A stretch of 64,000 bases of DNA from Pyropia yezoensis (taxonomy: Eukaryota > Rhodophyta > Bangiophyceae > Bangiales > Bangiaceae): contig CM020620.1 in NCBI GenBank assembly GCA_009829735.1, positions 15,535,186 through 15,599,185 of the forward strand, written 5' to 3'. This document shows positions 21,275 to 33,265 of the stretch, in pieces (the stretch's first letter is position 1; each line of letters starts with the position of its first letter). The notes beneath the pieces were generated by a model. That model worked only from the letters and a program-made list of their open reading frames with translations. It did not search any database and was not told the origin of the DNA. A program made the position numbers and the translations under genes.

Positions 21275-21284
21275 TTTTTTTATA
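21275..21284 (-). promoter_or_regulatory. TATA box facing the spacer, right arm
   Basis: Minus-strand TATAAAAAAA, mirror of 12993-13002. The spacer is therefore bounded by two identical convergent core-promoter-like sites. Confidence 0.45.
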
Positions 21285-21292
21285 GGAGCGCC

Positions 21293-21358
21293 AAAGGCGC
21301 AGCGGGAGTAGCCGGTTCTGACGCGTCCGTCAGATCCGGCTACGCCCGCTGCGCCTTT
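21293..21358. repeat. Long nested hairpin, right arm
   Basis: Mirror of 12919-12984, with the same single mismatch in the stem and the same inner hairpin. Confidence 0.85.
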
Positions 21359-21378
21359 TGTGGCGGGTGCCTAAAGTA

Positions 21379-21416
21379 AAGGCGGGGGCACGCTACGTCT
21401 AGCGTGCCCCCGCCTT
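21379..21416. repeat. Perfect hairpin near inner end of right arm
   Basis: Mirror of 12861-12898, with stem and loop unchanged. Confidence 0.85.
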
Positions 21417-22388
21417 CACAACAGCTGTGGCGGCGGTGGCGTGGGTGGCGGCAGCGGCGGCGGCGGCGACAGTGCTGGACCTGAAGGTAGCCGGCTCCAA
21501 CGGACGCGGGGGTGACCGCGGGGGAGTCCAGGGCACGCGCGATGCGCACCCCTTATCCCCACACAGAGCCCCGCGACTGGCCTGCATCCGCCTCAGCAGC
21601 GCTGCCCACCGACGCCGCACACAGCTGCCATCCGACGCCATCGCAGCTTCGGCTGCGTCACCCACCCGTAGCCCGCCCCTACCCACCCACCCGAAGACCA
21701 CCCCAATCACCGCAACCACCCCTCACCAACCACCCACACCGGAAATGCACTCCAACCCACCCAGCCACGCACCTCACCAGCACACCCTCCCCCCGCCCCA
21801 CCTCACCGCCTCCCCCACCCGCACCACCACGTCCACGCTGCAGCCGGGAGCCGGCCGGGCGCACCACCCAGCGGGGGTGGTGCGCCCGCCCAACCCTTGC
21901 CCCCATCCGCCACGGTCGCCGGCGTCGGGTTGCCGACGACCCCCAACTCGGGGCCGGCGGCGCGCGCCGCCCGTGGCCGCTGCGTGCCGGCACGCGGCGC
22001 GGCGGCTGCCGCGCGGCGGCCTCCCACGGCGCGCCCCCGTCGGGGGGCGCATGCCGAGAGGCGCCCTCGGCACCCTCCCAAAAATGGGGGACGCCGCCCC
22101 CCCCCGCCCCCCACTCGACGCCACCCGCCGCCGCCGCCGCCGCGACGGCGGCAAAGTCAAACCAGCGGCCGAGCATCAGCCGCAGCACGCCCTCGACGCC
22201 GAGCGGCCCCCCCCCCGCCACCGATGCTGCCGCCGCCGCCGCCACCGCCGCTCGCGCGCGCGCGTCAGCTGTGCCATCGACCGCCGGCGTCTGGCGGCAG
22301 GAGCCGCTCCGCCCTCCCTCACCGCCGCCGCCCATGCCCTCGCAGTTGCGGTAGGCGGGGGCGAAAAGGGGTCCCACCTTGTTCGTCT

Positions 22389-22503
22389 TCAGGAGGGGGG
22401 GGGGGGGGTGCCGGACGGCCGAGAGCGGCCGCCGCGGTGGTGCCCCCCGCCGCCGCCACCACCAACCCGCCGCCGCCGCCCGCGGTCGCCCACGGCGGCG
22501 TTG

Positions 22504-22538
<35 letters not shown>

Positions 22539-23871
22539 CGGCGATAGCGGCGGCGGTGGAAAATAGGTCGGGGGGGGGAGGTGGGGCGCCCCGCCATGTT
22601 GGCGGCGCCCGTGGCCGCGCCCCGCGCCGGGCGCGGCCGCCCACCCACTTCGCCGCGCACTCGGCCGCCGCGGCGGTATAGCGGTGCCACCGCCGTCATA
22701 GGGCGGCGGGGCCCGGAGGGGCAAAAGCGGCGGCAGGCGGGTGCCGACCCCGGAACCGGCTGACACGCGCGCGTCACCTGCCCCATCGACCGCCGGCGTC
22801 AGGCGGCAGCAGCCGCCCCGCCCTCCCTCACCGTGGCCGCCCATGCCCGAGCAGATGCGATAGGCGGGGGCGATAAGGGGGCCCTCCTTGTTCGTCTTCA
22901 GGGGGGGGGGGGGCGGGGTGCCTGGCGGCCGAGAGCGGCCGCCGCGGAGGCGCTTCTCACTGCCGCCGCCGCCAAGCCGCCGCAGCCGCCCGCGGTCGCC
23001 CGCGGCGGCGGCGGGCGGCGGCGGTGGCGGCGGCGGCGGCGGCGGCGGTGTCGGCGGCGGCGGCGGTGGCGGTAGCGGCGGCGGCGGAGGATAGGTGGGG
23101 GGGGGGAGGAGGGGCGCCCCGCCATGTTGGCGGCGCCCATGGCCGCGCCCCGCGCCGGGCGCGGCCGCCCACCCGCTTAGCCGACACCGCCGCCGAGGTG
23201 CAGCGTCGGTGACGGTGGTAGGCATGCCCGCTGCGGCGGGGAGGGGCGCCTCAATATTGGTAGCGCGCTGTTTTATCTGCACCTGCAGGATAAAAAGACG
23301 ACGTGACGAAAAAAGAACAGAAAGGGTTGTGCAGGAGCCAATGACAATCCGGGGGGGCGGCCACAACAAAAACAGACAAGGCGGGTGTAAAAGTTAGAAC
23401 GGGATCGGAACAAAGAGGGAGACGACCACACACACACACACGAAAAAGAAAAGAACCAACACCCGAGAACACACTAGCAGCGAGTAGAGAGAAGAAACGT
23501 ACCAGTAGTATGGAGGTCCACAGCTGGAGCAGAGTAACGGTGGACAATTGGCGCGCGCTGGGCGCGGCGTCCACGGGCGGGCGCCTTCCGTCAGGGCAGC
23601 CCAGCCGGAGCGGGTGGCAGAGGGCGGCTGGGGCGGTGCGCCCGCCGCCCAAAATCCTGCAGGCACGACCCGTCCCGCCGTCCCGCCGTCCCCAGGCGCC
23701 CCCGCGAGCCGGCACAAGGTGCACAGGGCGGGCTCGTTGGGCGACATGCGGGGAGGTGACGGGGGTTGAAGGTGGGAAGACGGGGAAGGAGAAGGCGCAG
23801 TGGCCGGCAGGCGCCACAGGGCCAGGCGCAGGTCGAGCGCGGTCGAGGGGAAGGGGGTGGTGTGTAGTCAT
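22389..23871 (-). pseudogene. Right-arm copy of the candidate repetitive protein, truncated by frameshift
   Basis: Mirror of the left-arm gene: exon 1 23871-23503, intron 23502-23283 (220 bp, same donor and acceptor), exon 2 from 23282. The open frame stops at 22389 in the G run at about 22386-22400, while homology to the left copy continues in another frame down to about 21.68 kb. Thus this copy lacks the C-terminal third unless the homopolymer length is miscalled. The first exon and splice sites are essentially unchanged from the left copy. Confidence 0.35.
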
Positions 23872-24033
23872 GCCGCCGCCGTCCACCGCGGCGGGTAGGC
23901 TCAAGGCCGCGACAATGGCAGTGCCCCACCGAGGTGGCGGTGCCGCCGACGTCCCCCGCGGCCCACAGTCTTGGATGGTAATGTGCCCTGGACGGCTACA
24001 TCCAGTGTGCGTCGGGACCAGCGAGGACTCCCT

Positions 24034-24041
24034 CTTTTATG
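24034..24041 (-). promoter_or_regulatory. TATA-like box, right arm (mirror of 10249-10256)
   Basis: Minus-strand CATAAAAG mirrored from the left arm, placed 163 bp or more upstream of the ATG at 23871 in the right-arm gene copy. Confidence 0.45.
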
Positions 24042-24943
24042 GGCACCAGCCGGCACAGCCAGCGACCCGGGGGGCACGAGCGGGCGAGGGTGCACGGAGG
24101 GTGCGTACGGGCAGGCCGGCGGGCCGAGGAAAAAGCGCGGGACCGTGCGGGCCCCGCGGGCGCCGGCGGGCTGCTGGGGCGTGACAGCAAAAGGGCGGGA
24201 GGTCAAACGCCCGGCCCGTGGATGGCAGCAACGGTCCCGCGCGCCGGCGTGCTGCCGGGCGGATCGGGGGGGTGGCGGGAAGGTGACGCGGGCGGGCGGG
24301 CGGACCTGGACGGAAGTGGGCGAGCTCGCCGTGGCGGCGGGCCCGCCGAGGCGTGGCGGGCATGTCAGGGCGGCCTGCGGGATACGTCGGGGGGAAGGGT
24401 CGGGCGGGTAGAGACGCGCGCTCCCGCGCGCGCGCCGGGCCGGGCCCCCCGCCCCCTGGTCACCCCCACCGGCCGGGCGGACGGCCCCGCGCCGCGCACC
24501 GCCGGCGCGAATTGGGGGCGGCCGACGGCGGTGGCGGCGCGGCGGCGCGGCGGCCAGGCAAGTCTGCCGCGGACGCGCCTGCGGGGACTATCACCGGCGA
24601 CGCCCGTCACGCGCCAGCCTACTCCCTGCGGGCGCCCGAGGGGTATTGGCGGGCGAAGGCCGCAATCGCCGGTCGGGGGGGGGGGGGGGGGGGCGTCTGA
24701 TTTGGCGGGGTGGGGATGCGCGCGCGGGCGGGCGGCGGCCGCGACCGGGGACGATCGGCGGCGGGCGGCGCGGTGTCGTTGGCGTCCCCCCGCGCGCCAT
24801 GGCGTGGACAGCGCGCAAAACGGACGCGGGGCGGAGGTGGGGGGGGGGCGCCGGTGGCGGCCGCCGGGAGGCCGTGAGGAAACCCCCCTCTTGTTCGCGT
24901 CTGACGCCCCTGTCTGCAAGGGCCCGCTGCATCTGCGCGGCGG

Positions 24944-24949
24944 TTTATA
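24944..24949 (-). promoter_or_regulatory. TATA box, right arm (mirror of 9341-9346)
   Basis: Mirror copy of the left-arm TATAAA, conserved with its flanks and pointing toward the spacer on the minus strand. Confidence 0.4.
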
Positions 24950-27900
24950 AAAACGGCCAACCCCCTCCCCCCCCCCACCCCCCGCCATCGCCTTCTTGTG
25001 TTGGGCGTCCGCGCGGGCGGAGTAGGGGCGGCGAGGCGACGCGACAGGGCGCGGCGCAGCTGTCATGCGCGCCCGCGCGTGCCCACGCGCGGCCGGCGGT
25101 TGGGGCGGCGCGAGCCGCGCCGCGTCGCACCGCTCACACGTGCGGCGTTTGGGTGGCCGCGGCAAGGGGGGTGTCGTATTTTGGCCCGCCCTCGCCGTCT
25201 AAGCAGTCTCGCGTCGGTGACAAGAAATAACAAAAGAAAACGGCCGTCCATCTGCCGCTCCTGCCCGACCGACCTCGACGCAGACCCCGCTGGAGCCGCA
25301 CAGATCTGTGACCAGACCCAGCGGTCTGGTCCGTCGACGAGGGGAGGAAGCGAGCCAGCACGGCTGGCGGCTTGGTAGCTGCTGACACTGCCCCCCCCAA
25401 TCCCTTTCTCGCATTCCCCGTATCGCACTCCTGGTGCCGCGCTGCCGTGCGTTCCCCGTCGGCCCGGTGCATAATGGGGAGCAGCTGGCTGCAGCCGGCT
25501 GGCCACCGCGGCCGTCCCTCCACCGCCGCCGCTCCAACATGCAGATTCCCGCCACAGATCGCGCGCGTATCACGCGGTTTCCCCCTGGCCAAAGCCAACA
25601 GACACATGCCGTGCGCCCCCAGAGCTTTTTTTGACTTCCCAATCCTCATTACAGTGCGAACGGCCCCAATACATATTGGCCTTGGGGGAGCCGGGGATGG
25701 TGTCGGCACTACCCGAAACCGTCGGGCGGCAGCAGCCGCCCCTCCCTCGTCGGGGGGGTGACGCGACCGACGTCGGGGGGGTGACGCGACCGGGGTGGGG
25801 GGGGTGGCGCGTAGGGGGGAGGCGCGACGGGGAGAGGCGGGTCAACGACCCACCCCCACCGAGGGGCGGGTCAACGCCCGACCCCCGCCGCCGCCGCCGC
25901 CCGCTCCAGCCCCGTCCCCTGCGTCCGTTTTGCGCTTTGTACACCCCGCCCTCGCCCCCTCCTCCTTCCCGCCGCGACCGCGCGCCTGCGCCACGGCCGT
26001 CGTGCCATCCACGGGCGGCCCCTGCCACGGTCCCGCCCTGCTTTTTTGTGAGCCTGCCCGCCCGCCTGTCAGGCCATCTCGCCTGCCGTCTGGCGCCCCC
26101 GCCCGCGCGGCGCGCGCCTTCCCGCGCCGCCCCGCGCCGCCGCGGACGCTGCTGCCACCCACGGTGCGGGCGCACCCCCCGCCCCCCCCGTCCGACAATC
26201 TCGCCCCGTGTACTTCAAGACCGCCCCCGCGCCGTACGAGCCGCTGCCCCCCACCCGTCGTCGCCATCCTCCTCGTGTGCCCGCCCCATCGACCTGCCCC
26301 GTCGTCGCAGCGGCCGCACATGACCTGCAGGCGTGCCCACCATGACGGCGCTCGCCGCCGCCGTTGCGGTCGCTGCCGTTGGCGGTCGTGGCGCCGCCGT
26401 CGTCTCTACCACCTCTGCCGCGGCCCGGCGGCGCCGTCGCTGGGCTGGGGAGGGTGGATGGGTGGGGTGCGTCGCGCCTGCCTTTTGGCGGCAGCTGCCC
26501 CATTTCCCTCGCCACCCCCTCGCAACAACTTCACTGGGTAGCCGCGGTAGGGGCGGCCGCAGACGGACGTCGCCTCCGCCCACCTCTGGCCAATCCCTTC
26601 TTTGCCTTTGTGCTGTACATCTCCACCAGTTCGTCCTGCTTGTTTGGTTTGCTTGCGCTGTTCGTTTTTTTCCGTTTCTCTCTTTTTTTTTTTTTTGGTC
26701 GTTCCTGTCTCTCTTCTCCGGTCGTTGTGTCTCTCCCGACTGTTCCCGGCTGACGCACAGTCACCGTCGCCCCTCCCGCTTCGCAACTTGCGGCTTCTTC
26801 ATCGGGGGGGCATGGGTTTTCTTCCAGCGGTCCCCCCTTGTCGTGCGGGGGGGCGGGGCAGGCGGCTATGACGCCGCCGCACAGGCGCGGGGGCGGGCTC
26901 CCTTTTGCGAGAGCGGTGCGGTGCGGCGGTGCGTCCGCACGGGCTGCTATTCTGAACAGGCTTCTAACTGTGACGCCCACTTTGACTTTTTGCTGTGTGT
27001 GGCCACCCTGCTTTTTTGATCGTGCCAGGCAACCTCGCCGGTTGGTCGGCGGCCACTCCCGCCGCGTGCGCGTCAATGCGGCGCGCGCTCTCGTTGCCTG
27101 CGCCTCCCCACCGCTGCCGTCCCACAGGATGCCGCTGCGGATGCCCTCCCCGCCGCTGCGCGCATGCTCCCCCAGCCGCTGCTTTCGCGGGGCGCCTGTG
27201 ACCCCTGTTGGTGGCGCCGGCCGACTACAACAGGCGGCCGAGACGGCTGCCGCACGCTACCTGTAGGGGTGGCTGTCGCTGTCTCTGCGACGGTCCTGCG
27301 GCTTCTGCGGTGTCGTGCTTGCCGCGAGCGTCTTCTGTGCGTGGCGGTGACAAGGTGCAGGAGGTGCCACGAACCGCCGCTCATGGCAACGGGCGGCGGT
27401 GGGGAACGTGCACGGGCTGACGCACGCTGCTCGCGGCGGCGGCGGGTGACGGTTGGCGATGGCGGCGGCGCGGCTTGGGGGGGGGCGCAGCGCGACGGTG
27501 GCGGCGGCCGCGTTCATCGTCTCTTTGGTGCGGTGGCGGCGCCCGCCGTTGGCGGTGGCCTTGTGCCTGCGGCGGTGGCCAGCGGCGGAGCTGGTGCGCG
27601 ATTGCTGACATGCGCTTGCCGCGGCGGTAAGGTGGCGGTGTCGTCATCCACTGTACGCGGTGTCGGCGGCTGCTGCCACGTTGGGGAGGCGGCAGCACCT
27701 CCTGCTGGTGGCGCCAGTGCACTGCGGTAGCCGTGCTGTGCTGAGGGACCATCCACTGTCGGCGATGGTGGCCGGCTACCGCCCATTGGTGCGGCGCCGT
27801 GGCGTTGCGTTGTTGGCCGCGGATCGCGGCGTCGGCAAGGTGCGGCGGCAGTGCCCGAGTCGCACGGCGGCGGTGCGCGGCGGCGGCGAGGTGCCCAGGC

Positions 27901-28439
27901 TTGCGACTGTTGCTTGCGCGTCGGCTTTCCCGGCTTCAGCCAGTTGTGACGGTGCTGCCCGCGCCTGAGACGCCAACGGGCACCGGCACCTCGGTTGTGT
28001 GCCGGCGTCTGCAGCTTTTATCGTACGCAGCAGCGGCCTCATGCTGCTACCAGCACCACGATATTGCAGGCCTTACTCCAGCCGCCGGTGGTGCGCTGCG
28101 CCGCTGGACGCCGCTACCGTCGCGGCTGTGGGCGCTACCGCTGCACGCGGTGGGAGGGGTGGTGCGCAGGCGTGGCGGGCGGCCGTCACGACGCAACGTG
28201 GGCCGCCCTTGCCACCGGCGCTGCCAGGACGGCTGCCGGCCTTCCACTGCGCCGCTGCCGCGGCTGCGCCTGCCGCTGCTCTCGCCATCGGCGCATTTCT
28301 TTTGTGCGTCAGTTTGCCTGGCCCCGCAGTTGGCAACCGATAAGAGCGGCAGGCGGTCGGGCGGGGCGGGGTGGGGTGGGAGCTGGGCCGCACGCCGGCA
28401 CGCTGCTCCGACTGCCACCGCCGCTACAGACTGTCGCTG

Positions 28440-28975
28440 CGGCCGCCGCGGCTGCCGCTGCGGCTGTCGCTGCGGGCAGATGCGGCTGCTGCTGCCGCTG
28501 CGGCTGCCGCTGCCGCTGCGGCTGCGGCAGCTGCTGCAGCAGCCGCTGCTGCGGCCCCTGCAGCTGCCGATTTGGCTGCCGCTGCGGCTGCCGCTGCGGC
28601 TGCCGCTGCTGCTCCCGCTGCTGCGGCGCCTGTCGCGGCTGCGGCAGCTGCCGCTGCGCCTGCCGCGGCAGCGGCCGCTGCGGATGCGGCATCCGATGCA
28701 GCTGTGGCTGCGGCTGCCGATACTGCTGCCGCTGCAGCTGCCGCTGCGCCTACCGATGCGGCCGCCGCTGCAGCTGCCGCTGCCGCTGCCGATGCCGCTG
28801 CGGCTGCGCCTGTCGCGGCCGCGGCCGCGGCGCCTGCCGTTGCTGCTGCCGCTGCCGCTGCGCCTGCCCCTGCCGCTGTCGCTGCGCCGGCCGCAGCCGC
28901 GGTTGCTGCCGGTGCGCCTGCCGCTGCCGCTGCCGCTGCCGCTGCCGTTCCCGCTTCCGCTGCAGCGGCTGCCTC
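28440..28975. repeat. GCTGCC hexanucleotide-type repeat, right arm
   Basis: Mirror of the left-arm array, here reading GCTGCC on the plus strand with a poly-Ala plus-strand frame (28371-29051). It is shorter and differently interrupted than its partner, so this is the most length-variable part of the two arms. Confidence 0.85.
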
Positions 28976-30035
28976 TGAGACTGTCTTTCCGGCTGAGTCT
29001 GGCGCTACCTCAGCCGCCGGCGCGGCGTCGCCGGTACCGCCGTGTGTCTAAGCACAGGCACCTCTGTCGTGGCCGTCCAGGCCCGCGGCGCCATTCGCCT
29101 CGACGAAGCACGGGCCTTGCGCGCTGCGGTGCCTGTCGGTGTGGCTACGGTGCGCGGCGTCGTTGCGGCCACGGGCGCCGACGTCGTCCGAGCAGCTACT
29201 GTGGGTGTCGCTGGTGGCGTTCTCGGGGCGCCCGTCGTTCCTGTGCGCGTCGCGTCGCGGGGCTGACGGGGGCGGGAGGGTTGGCGCTTCCGTGCGCGGT
29301 CGCCTCGCGGACGCGGCAGGGCGTCGTCCTACGCTTCGCGCCGTGCGCGCGCGGGGCTGCAGGTAGATGGGTGGCGACGACGATCGCGGCGGCGGTGGCG
29401 GCGTCGGCAGCGTTCTGCGTGTGCGGTGGGCGGGACCTAATTGCCTGGCCGCTGACGTACGTGAGCCGCTATCTGTCGGCGCGGGGGCAACGGTGGGCTT
29501 GGCCATGGCCGTTAGCTCGCGTCCCGCCGCGCGGGCTGCGGGGTGCCCGGCGCTGCGCGTGGCGGTGAGGCGCCGCCGACGAATCCGCCGCGGGCGGGGG
29601 GTGCGGGGTCGTGGCGCGCGCCGTCGTGGGCATCCCCGGCTCTGCCGCCCACGGCGCCGCCGCCGATGGCGTCGCTGCCGGGGCTGTGCTGGACGTCCCT
29701 GTACCTGTGGACATCGACGCGGCGCGGCGGCCGTCTGACGACTGCGTCCTTCTCGTGGGTGGCGCTGTCGCCGAGCGCGCCTGCGCACGTGCGGCGTCGT
29801 GGCTGTCGACGCGTGCGTCGGTCTGGGCGTCGCCGTGGAAGCGCGCGCGCGCGCTAGCGGGCGCGGAGCGGGGCGTCGCCAATGACACGGGCGTGGGCGT
29901 CACCTGGTGCGTTGTCGGCGGGGGTGCGCGTTGCGGTGCGTGTCTGTGCGGACGCGGGGCGTGGCGTGTCCCCGCCCACCTGCGAGCGGGTGGGTCGCCC
30001 GGGGCCTCGCCGTGCGTGTCGCCGTTGCTGTTGGT

Positions 30036-31304
30036 GCCTGCCTTGCGTGGGTCGTTCCATGGCGCGTCGCGGCGCGGACGCGGGCAAGGGCACGGAGGTG
30101 GGTGTCGCCGCTGGCGGCGGCGACGCGGACGTGCGGCGGGGAACCTTCGTGGGCCTGGCACTGTGCACGTGCCGCTGCGTGTCCCCGCGGTCGCCGTGGA
30201 GGACGGTGCCGGCGGGAGCGCTACCGTCATTGTTGACGCGGGCGTCGTCCCTTGCGGCCTTGCCCGCGGTGCCGACCCTGGCGATTGCAGTGCGCCACCG
30301 TCGGCGATGCGATGACGGCGTGCGCGGCAAGAGCGGTGGGCGTTGCCGTGGTCCGTGCTGCGCGTCCCGCCGCGCCCGTCGCTGCGGGCCGTGCGCCGCG
30401 CGTGGCGGTGGTGCGCTGCGCACGGGCGGCGCTGCCGTTGCCGTCTCCTTCTGCGTTGCTGGTGGCATCATCAAGGACGCGCGCCTGGGCGTCTCGGCGC
30501 CTGTCAGTGCAGGCGCGGCGGGTGGTGGATTTAAGGTCATGGGCGTCGGCGTCGCCTGAAGTGTCGCCGTGCGTATCGCTGGCGGCTTTGTTGTCCGCCT
30601 TGCGCTCGTCGCCGCGGCGTGTGTCACTGGCGGCATGGTCATCCGCTGTGCGCTGGCCGTTGTGCGTACGCGCGGCGGTCGGCCGCGCAATTGGCGTCGT
30701 CGCGGCCGTCGCGTCGCGCCTCGTCGATGCCATCGATGCGGGCCTTAACGCCCGCGGCACCTCCGTTTCTGGCGTTATCGCTGACGTTGGCCGAGGCATG
30801 GCGGCGGCATCGCCGGTAGCGTCTGCGCGGGAGAGGCGTTAGCCGTACCCTAGCGGGCCACCGACGGCTTTGCGCTGCTGTCCGGGACGGGCGCGGCGGT
30901 GGGTGGCGCGCGCGTTGCGCTGCGCGTGGCGATAGGGGCCATCGTTTGCGGCGAGGCGGCCTGCGAGCTTGTTGCGGGCGATTGGCACTGGGACTGGTGA
31001 GCTCGTGGTGGTGGGGTTCCTGGGCGCGCCGTCACCAACGGCGTGCCCGTGGCCGTCGTGCTCGGCGTCGCCGTGCACGTCACTGGCGGCGTTGCAGCGC
31101 TGCCGTCGGCGTGGCGGTGCGCGCCTGCTCGGGAGGCGGGCGCCCGGGTGCACGGTCCCCCGCGTCCCGTCGACGTGCACCCGGTGGAGCGTTGTATTGC
31201 GAGCTGCGTGGTCGCGCCGCGCCTGCGCGTCGCAGCGATTGTCGCTGCGGTCTTTTGACAGTTCCGCTACCTATGTTGTCGACGGGGGCGTCGTCCCCGT
31301 CGGC
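30036..31304. other. Flank between right arm and Sel1 remnant; degenerate repetitive coding-like sequence
   Basis: Plus-strand frames show recurrent valine/alanine-rich phrases (VAVRV, GVVPCG, VVAAVASRLVDAIDAGLNAR) that jump between frames, suggesting a decayed repetitive coding tract rather than an intact gene. It has no counterpart at the outer edge of the left arm. Confidence 0.35.
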
Positions 31305-31447
31305 GCTATGAGAGGGGACTGGGGGTGGCCAAGGACGAGAAGCGGGCGGTGAAGCTCTTCCAGAAGGCGGCGGCGGGGGGGGATGCGGCCGGGCAACGTC
31401 ACTTGGACTATTGCTGCCTCAGGGGTTAGGCGTGGCCAAGGACGAGG
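31305..31447 (+). pseudogene. Sel1-repeat gene remnant
   Basis: Homology to the Sel1 repeats at the left edge begins abruptly at GCTATGAGAGGGGACTGGGG and reads YERGLGVAKDEKRAV, then LFQKAAAGGDAAGQRHLDYC, before a TAG. After a 1-nt shift a further QGLGVAKDEE follows and ends in TGA. Orientation matches the left Sel1 gene, and the first residues here would continue the left gene's last repeat after a gap of about a dozen residues. It is probably the 3' remnant of the same gene. Confidence 0.65.
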
Positions 31448-31781
31448 AGTGATGGTTACACCTGGAAATTGATGCGTCTGGGGGGCGCGGCTACGGCTGA
31501 CGATAGACCGCTACGGCCATGGGAGATACTGGAAGTGGGGTGGGGCCGCGGGAGATGACTCAGGCATCCAGGGGGATGGTGTCTACCGCAGCACGGAGGT
31601 AGCGGGCCAGCCCAAGGGGCTGGGGCAGGGGGCAAAAGATGGGACGCTGGCGGGGGTACCCTGGCCGCCACGCGCCAGGCGCGGGCCCGCCGCCAGCCGG
31701 GACGGGGTGCTGGTGGCGCGGGGGGGTGGCAGCTGCAGGAAGACGGTGCATGGTGTAGCCTGCAAGTCGCCGTAGACGCCC

Positions 31782-32345
31782 TTGGAGTGGGGATGCCTGC
31801 TGCCGGGGGAGGAGCTGGAACCGGCGGGGCGGGCGCCTGCTACCGGTGAAGGCGGCTGGTACAGGCGGGAAGGGCGGCTGCTGCAGCTAGGGCGGCGGGT
31901 GCTACCGGTGGGGGGGCGGGTGCTATCGGTGGAGGGCGGCTTTTACCGGCGGGGGGGGCGGCTCCAGCAGCCGGGGGGGTGGGTGCTACCGGTGTCGGGC
32001 GGCTGCTGCAGCGTGCGGGGGGCGCCCGCTACTGCCGAGGGGGCGGCTGCTACCCGCGGCGGGGCGGCTGCTGCAGCCGGAGTGGCACCTGCTGCAGCCG
32101 GGGGGGCGGGTGCTACCGGTGGGGGGGCGGCTGCTACGGGTGGGGGGGCGGCTGCTCCCGATTGGGGGGCGGCTGCTGCAGCCGGGGAGGCGGCTGCTGC
32201 CGAGGGGGGGCGGCTGCTACAGGTGGGGGGGCGGCTGCTGCAGCCGGGGGGGCGACCGCTACCGTAGGGGGGTGGCTAGTATCGGCGGGGCGGGCGGCTG
32301 CTGCAGCCAGGGGGGCGGCTGCTACCGGTGGCGGGCGGCTGCTGC
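31782..32345 (+). repeat. G-rich minisatellite (GGCGGCTGCT... units)
   Basis: Imperfect tandem units of about 20-45 bp built from GGGGGGGCGGCTGCTGCAGCCG and GGTGCTACCGGT segments. All frames stay open and read Gly/Ala/Leu-rich, so apparent proteins here are repeat artefacts. Confidence 0.8.
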
Positions 32346-32725
32346 ATCCGGGGGGGTGGAGAGGGGCAGACTGCTTGCATGCCAAGCAGCCGCCGCGACC
32401 GCTCTACCGCCGTGGTGAAGGAGCAACTGGGCCGCCCCCTTGGCGCGCCCCCCGCTAGCCTGCCTCCAAAAGAAAGAAACGATCGCGACGACACCGTGCT
32501 TCGCCGTGCCGTCGCCCCACACGGGGTGGGGGTGGCCGTCACCGCCCCATAAAGAGGAAGGGGAAAGAAGGAAGCTCCCAGCAGACGGGCGTCATCCCGG
32601 CCCCTGCGCCCCCCCGAGCACACGGCGGCGGCCGCGGGCGATCGCCGCCACCGCCGAGCGGGGGCCGCGGGTCGTGAAGCGGGAGCTCGGCGTTCTGCCC
32701 AGCGGGCGCGCAGAAAGTCGACCAG

Positions 32726-32762
32726 TGTGGACCAAGCGGTGTGCACCACCGCTTGGTCCACA
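32726..32762. repeat. 16-bp perfect hairpin upstream of the SMP gene
   Basis: TGTGGACCAAGCGGTG and its exact reverse complement are separated by TGCAC. It lies about 370 bp upstream of the first ATG of the SMP-EF-C2 gene. No other gene or RNA is supported between 31450 and 33134. Confidence 0.75.
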
Positions 32763-33134
32763 TTCTGGGCGCGCGGGGCCCCGCGCGCCTCATTGGCCCG
32801 CTGCGCCTCATTGGCCCGCGCCTCGACGGGCCCCTTTGCTCCCACCCCCGCTTGCCGCCGCCTCGCCACCCCGCTCAAGTGGTCTGGGCCCCCCCTGTTG
32901 CTCCCCGCCTACGGAGCTCCCGCTTCCCCTGTCTCCTCAGAGCTCTAGAGAGGCTCTGCTCCCCGGCGCCCCCCCCCTTATCCCCCCCCTACCCACCGGT
33001 GTGTGCCTGCCTGACCGTCCCCGACGCGCCTCCACCCCACTGGCGACCGTCCAGTTGGCGGCGTTCATCTTCCCTTCCCTCCCCCCTTTCCCCCCCCCCC
33101 TCCCCTCTTCCCCTTTTCCCGCACAAAGACCGCC

Positions 33135-33228
33135 ATGCCCCCCCGCGCCGTCGTCGGTGGCGCCGACGGCAGGGATGTGGGTGTGGCAGCAGCAGTCGGG
33201 CGGCGTCCCCGCCCGGCGGCATCGGCAT

Positions 33229-33265
<37 letters not shown>

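Larger units (their letters stand above)
21163..30035 (-). repeat. Right arm of the ~8.9-kb inverted repeat
   Basis: Mirror copy of the left arm (see that entry for the coordinate relation). It differs by substitutions, altered poly-G/C lengths, a shorter GCN repeat and the loss of one reading frame in the inward-facing gene. The sequence divergence shows that the arm is a genuine genomic copy rather than one read folded back on itself. Confidence 0.93.

Noticed and set aside
4170..30035. The giant inverted repeat as a folded-back assembly artefact
   Set aside because: The arms differ by substitutions, a 35-bp duplication, repeat-length changes and a gene-breaking frameshift, and enclose 8 kb of distinct sequence. 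A pure artefact would give near-identical arms. Not fully excluded for the most identical central part.
1355..31304. The 30-kb block as an integrated DNA virus or giant transposon
   Set aside because: Long inverted repeats and hairpins invite the idea, but no capsid, polymerase, packaging ATPase, transposase or integrase motif was seen, and the genes present look like ordinary nuclear ones with introns.
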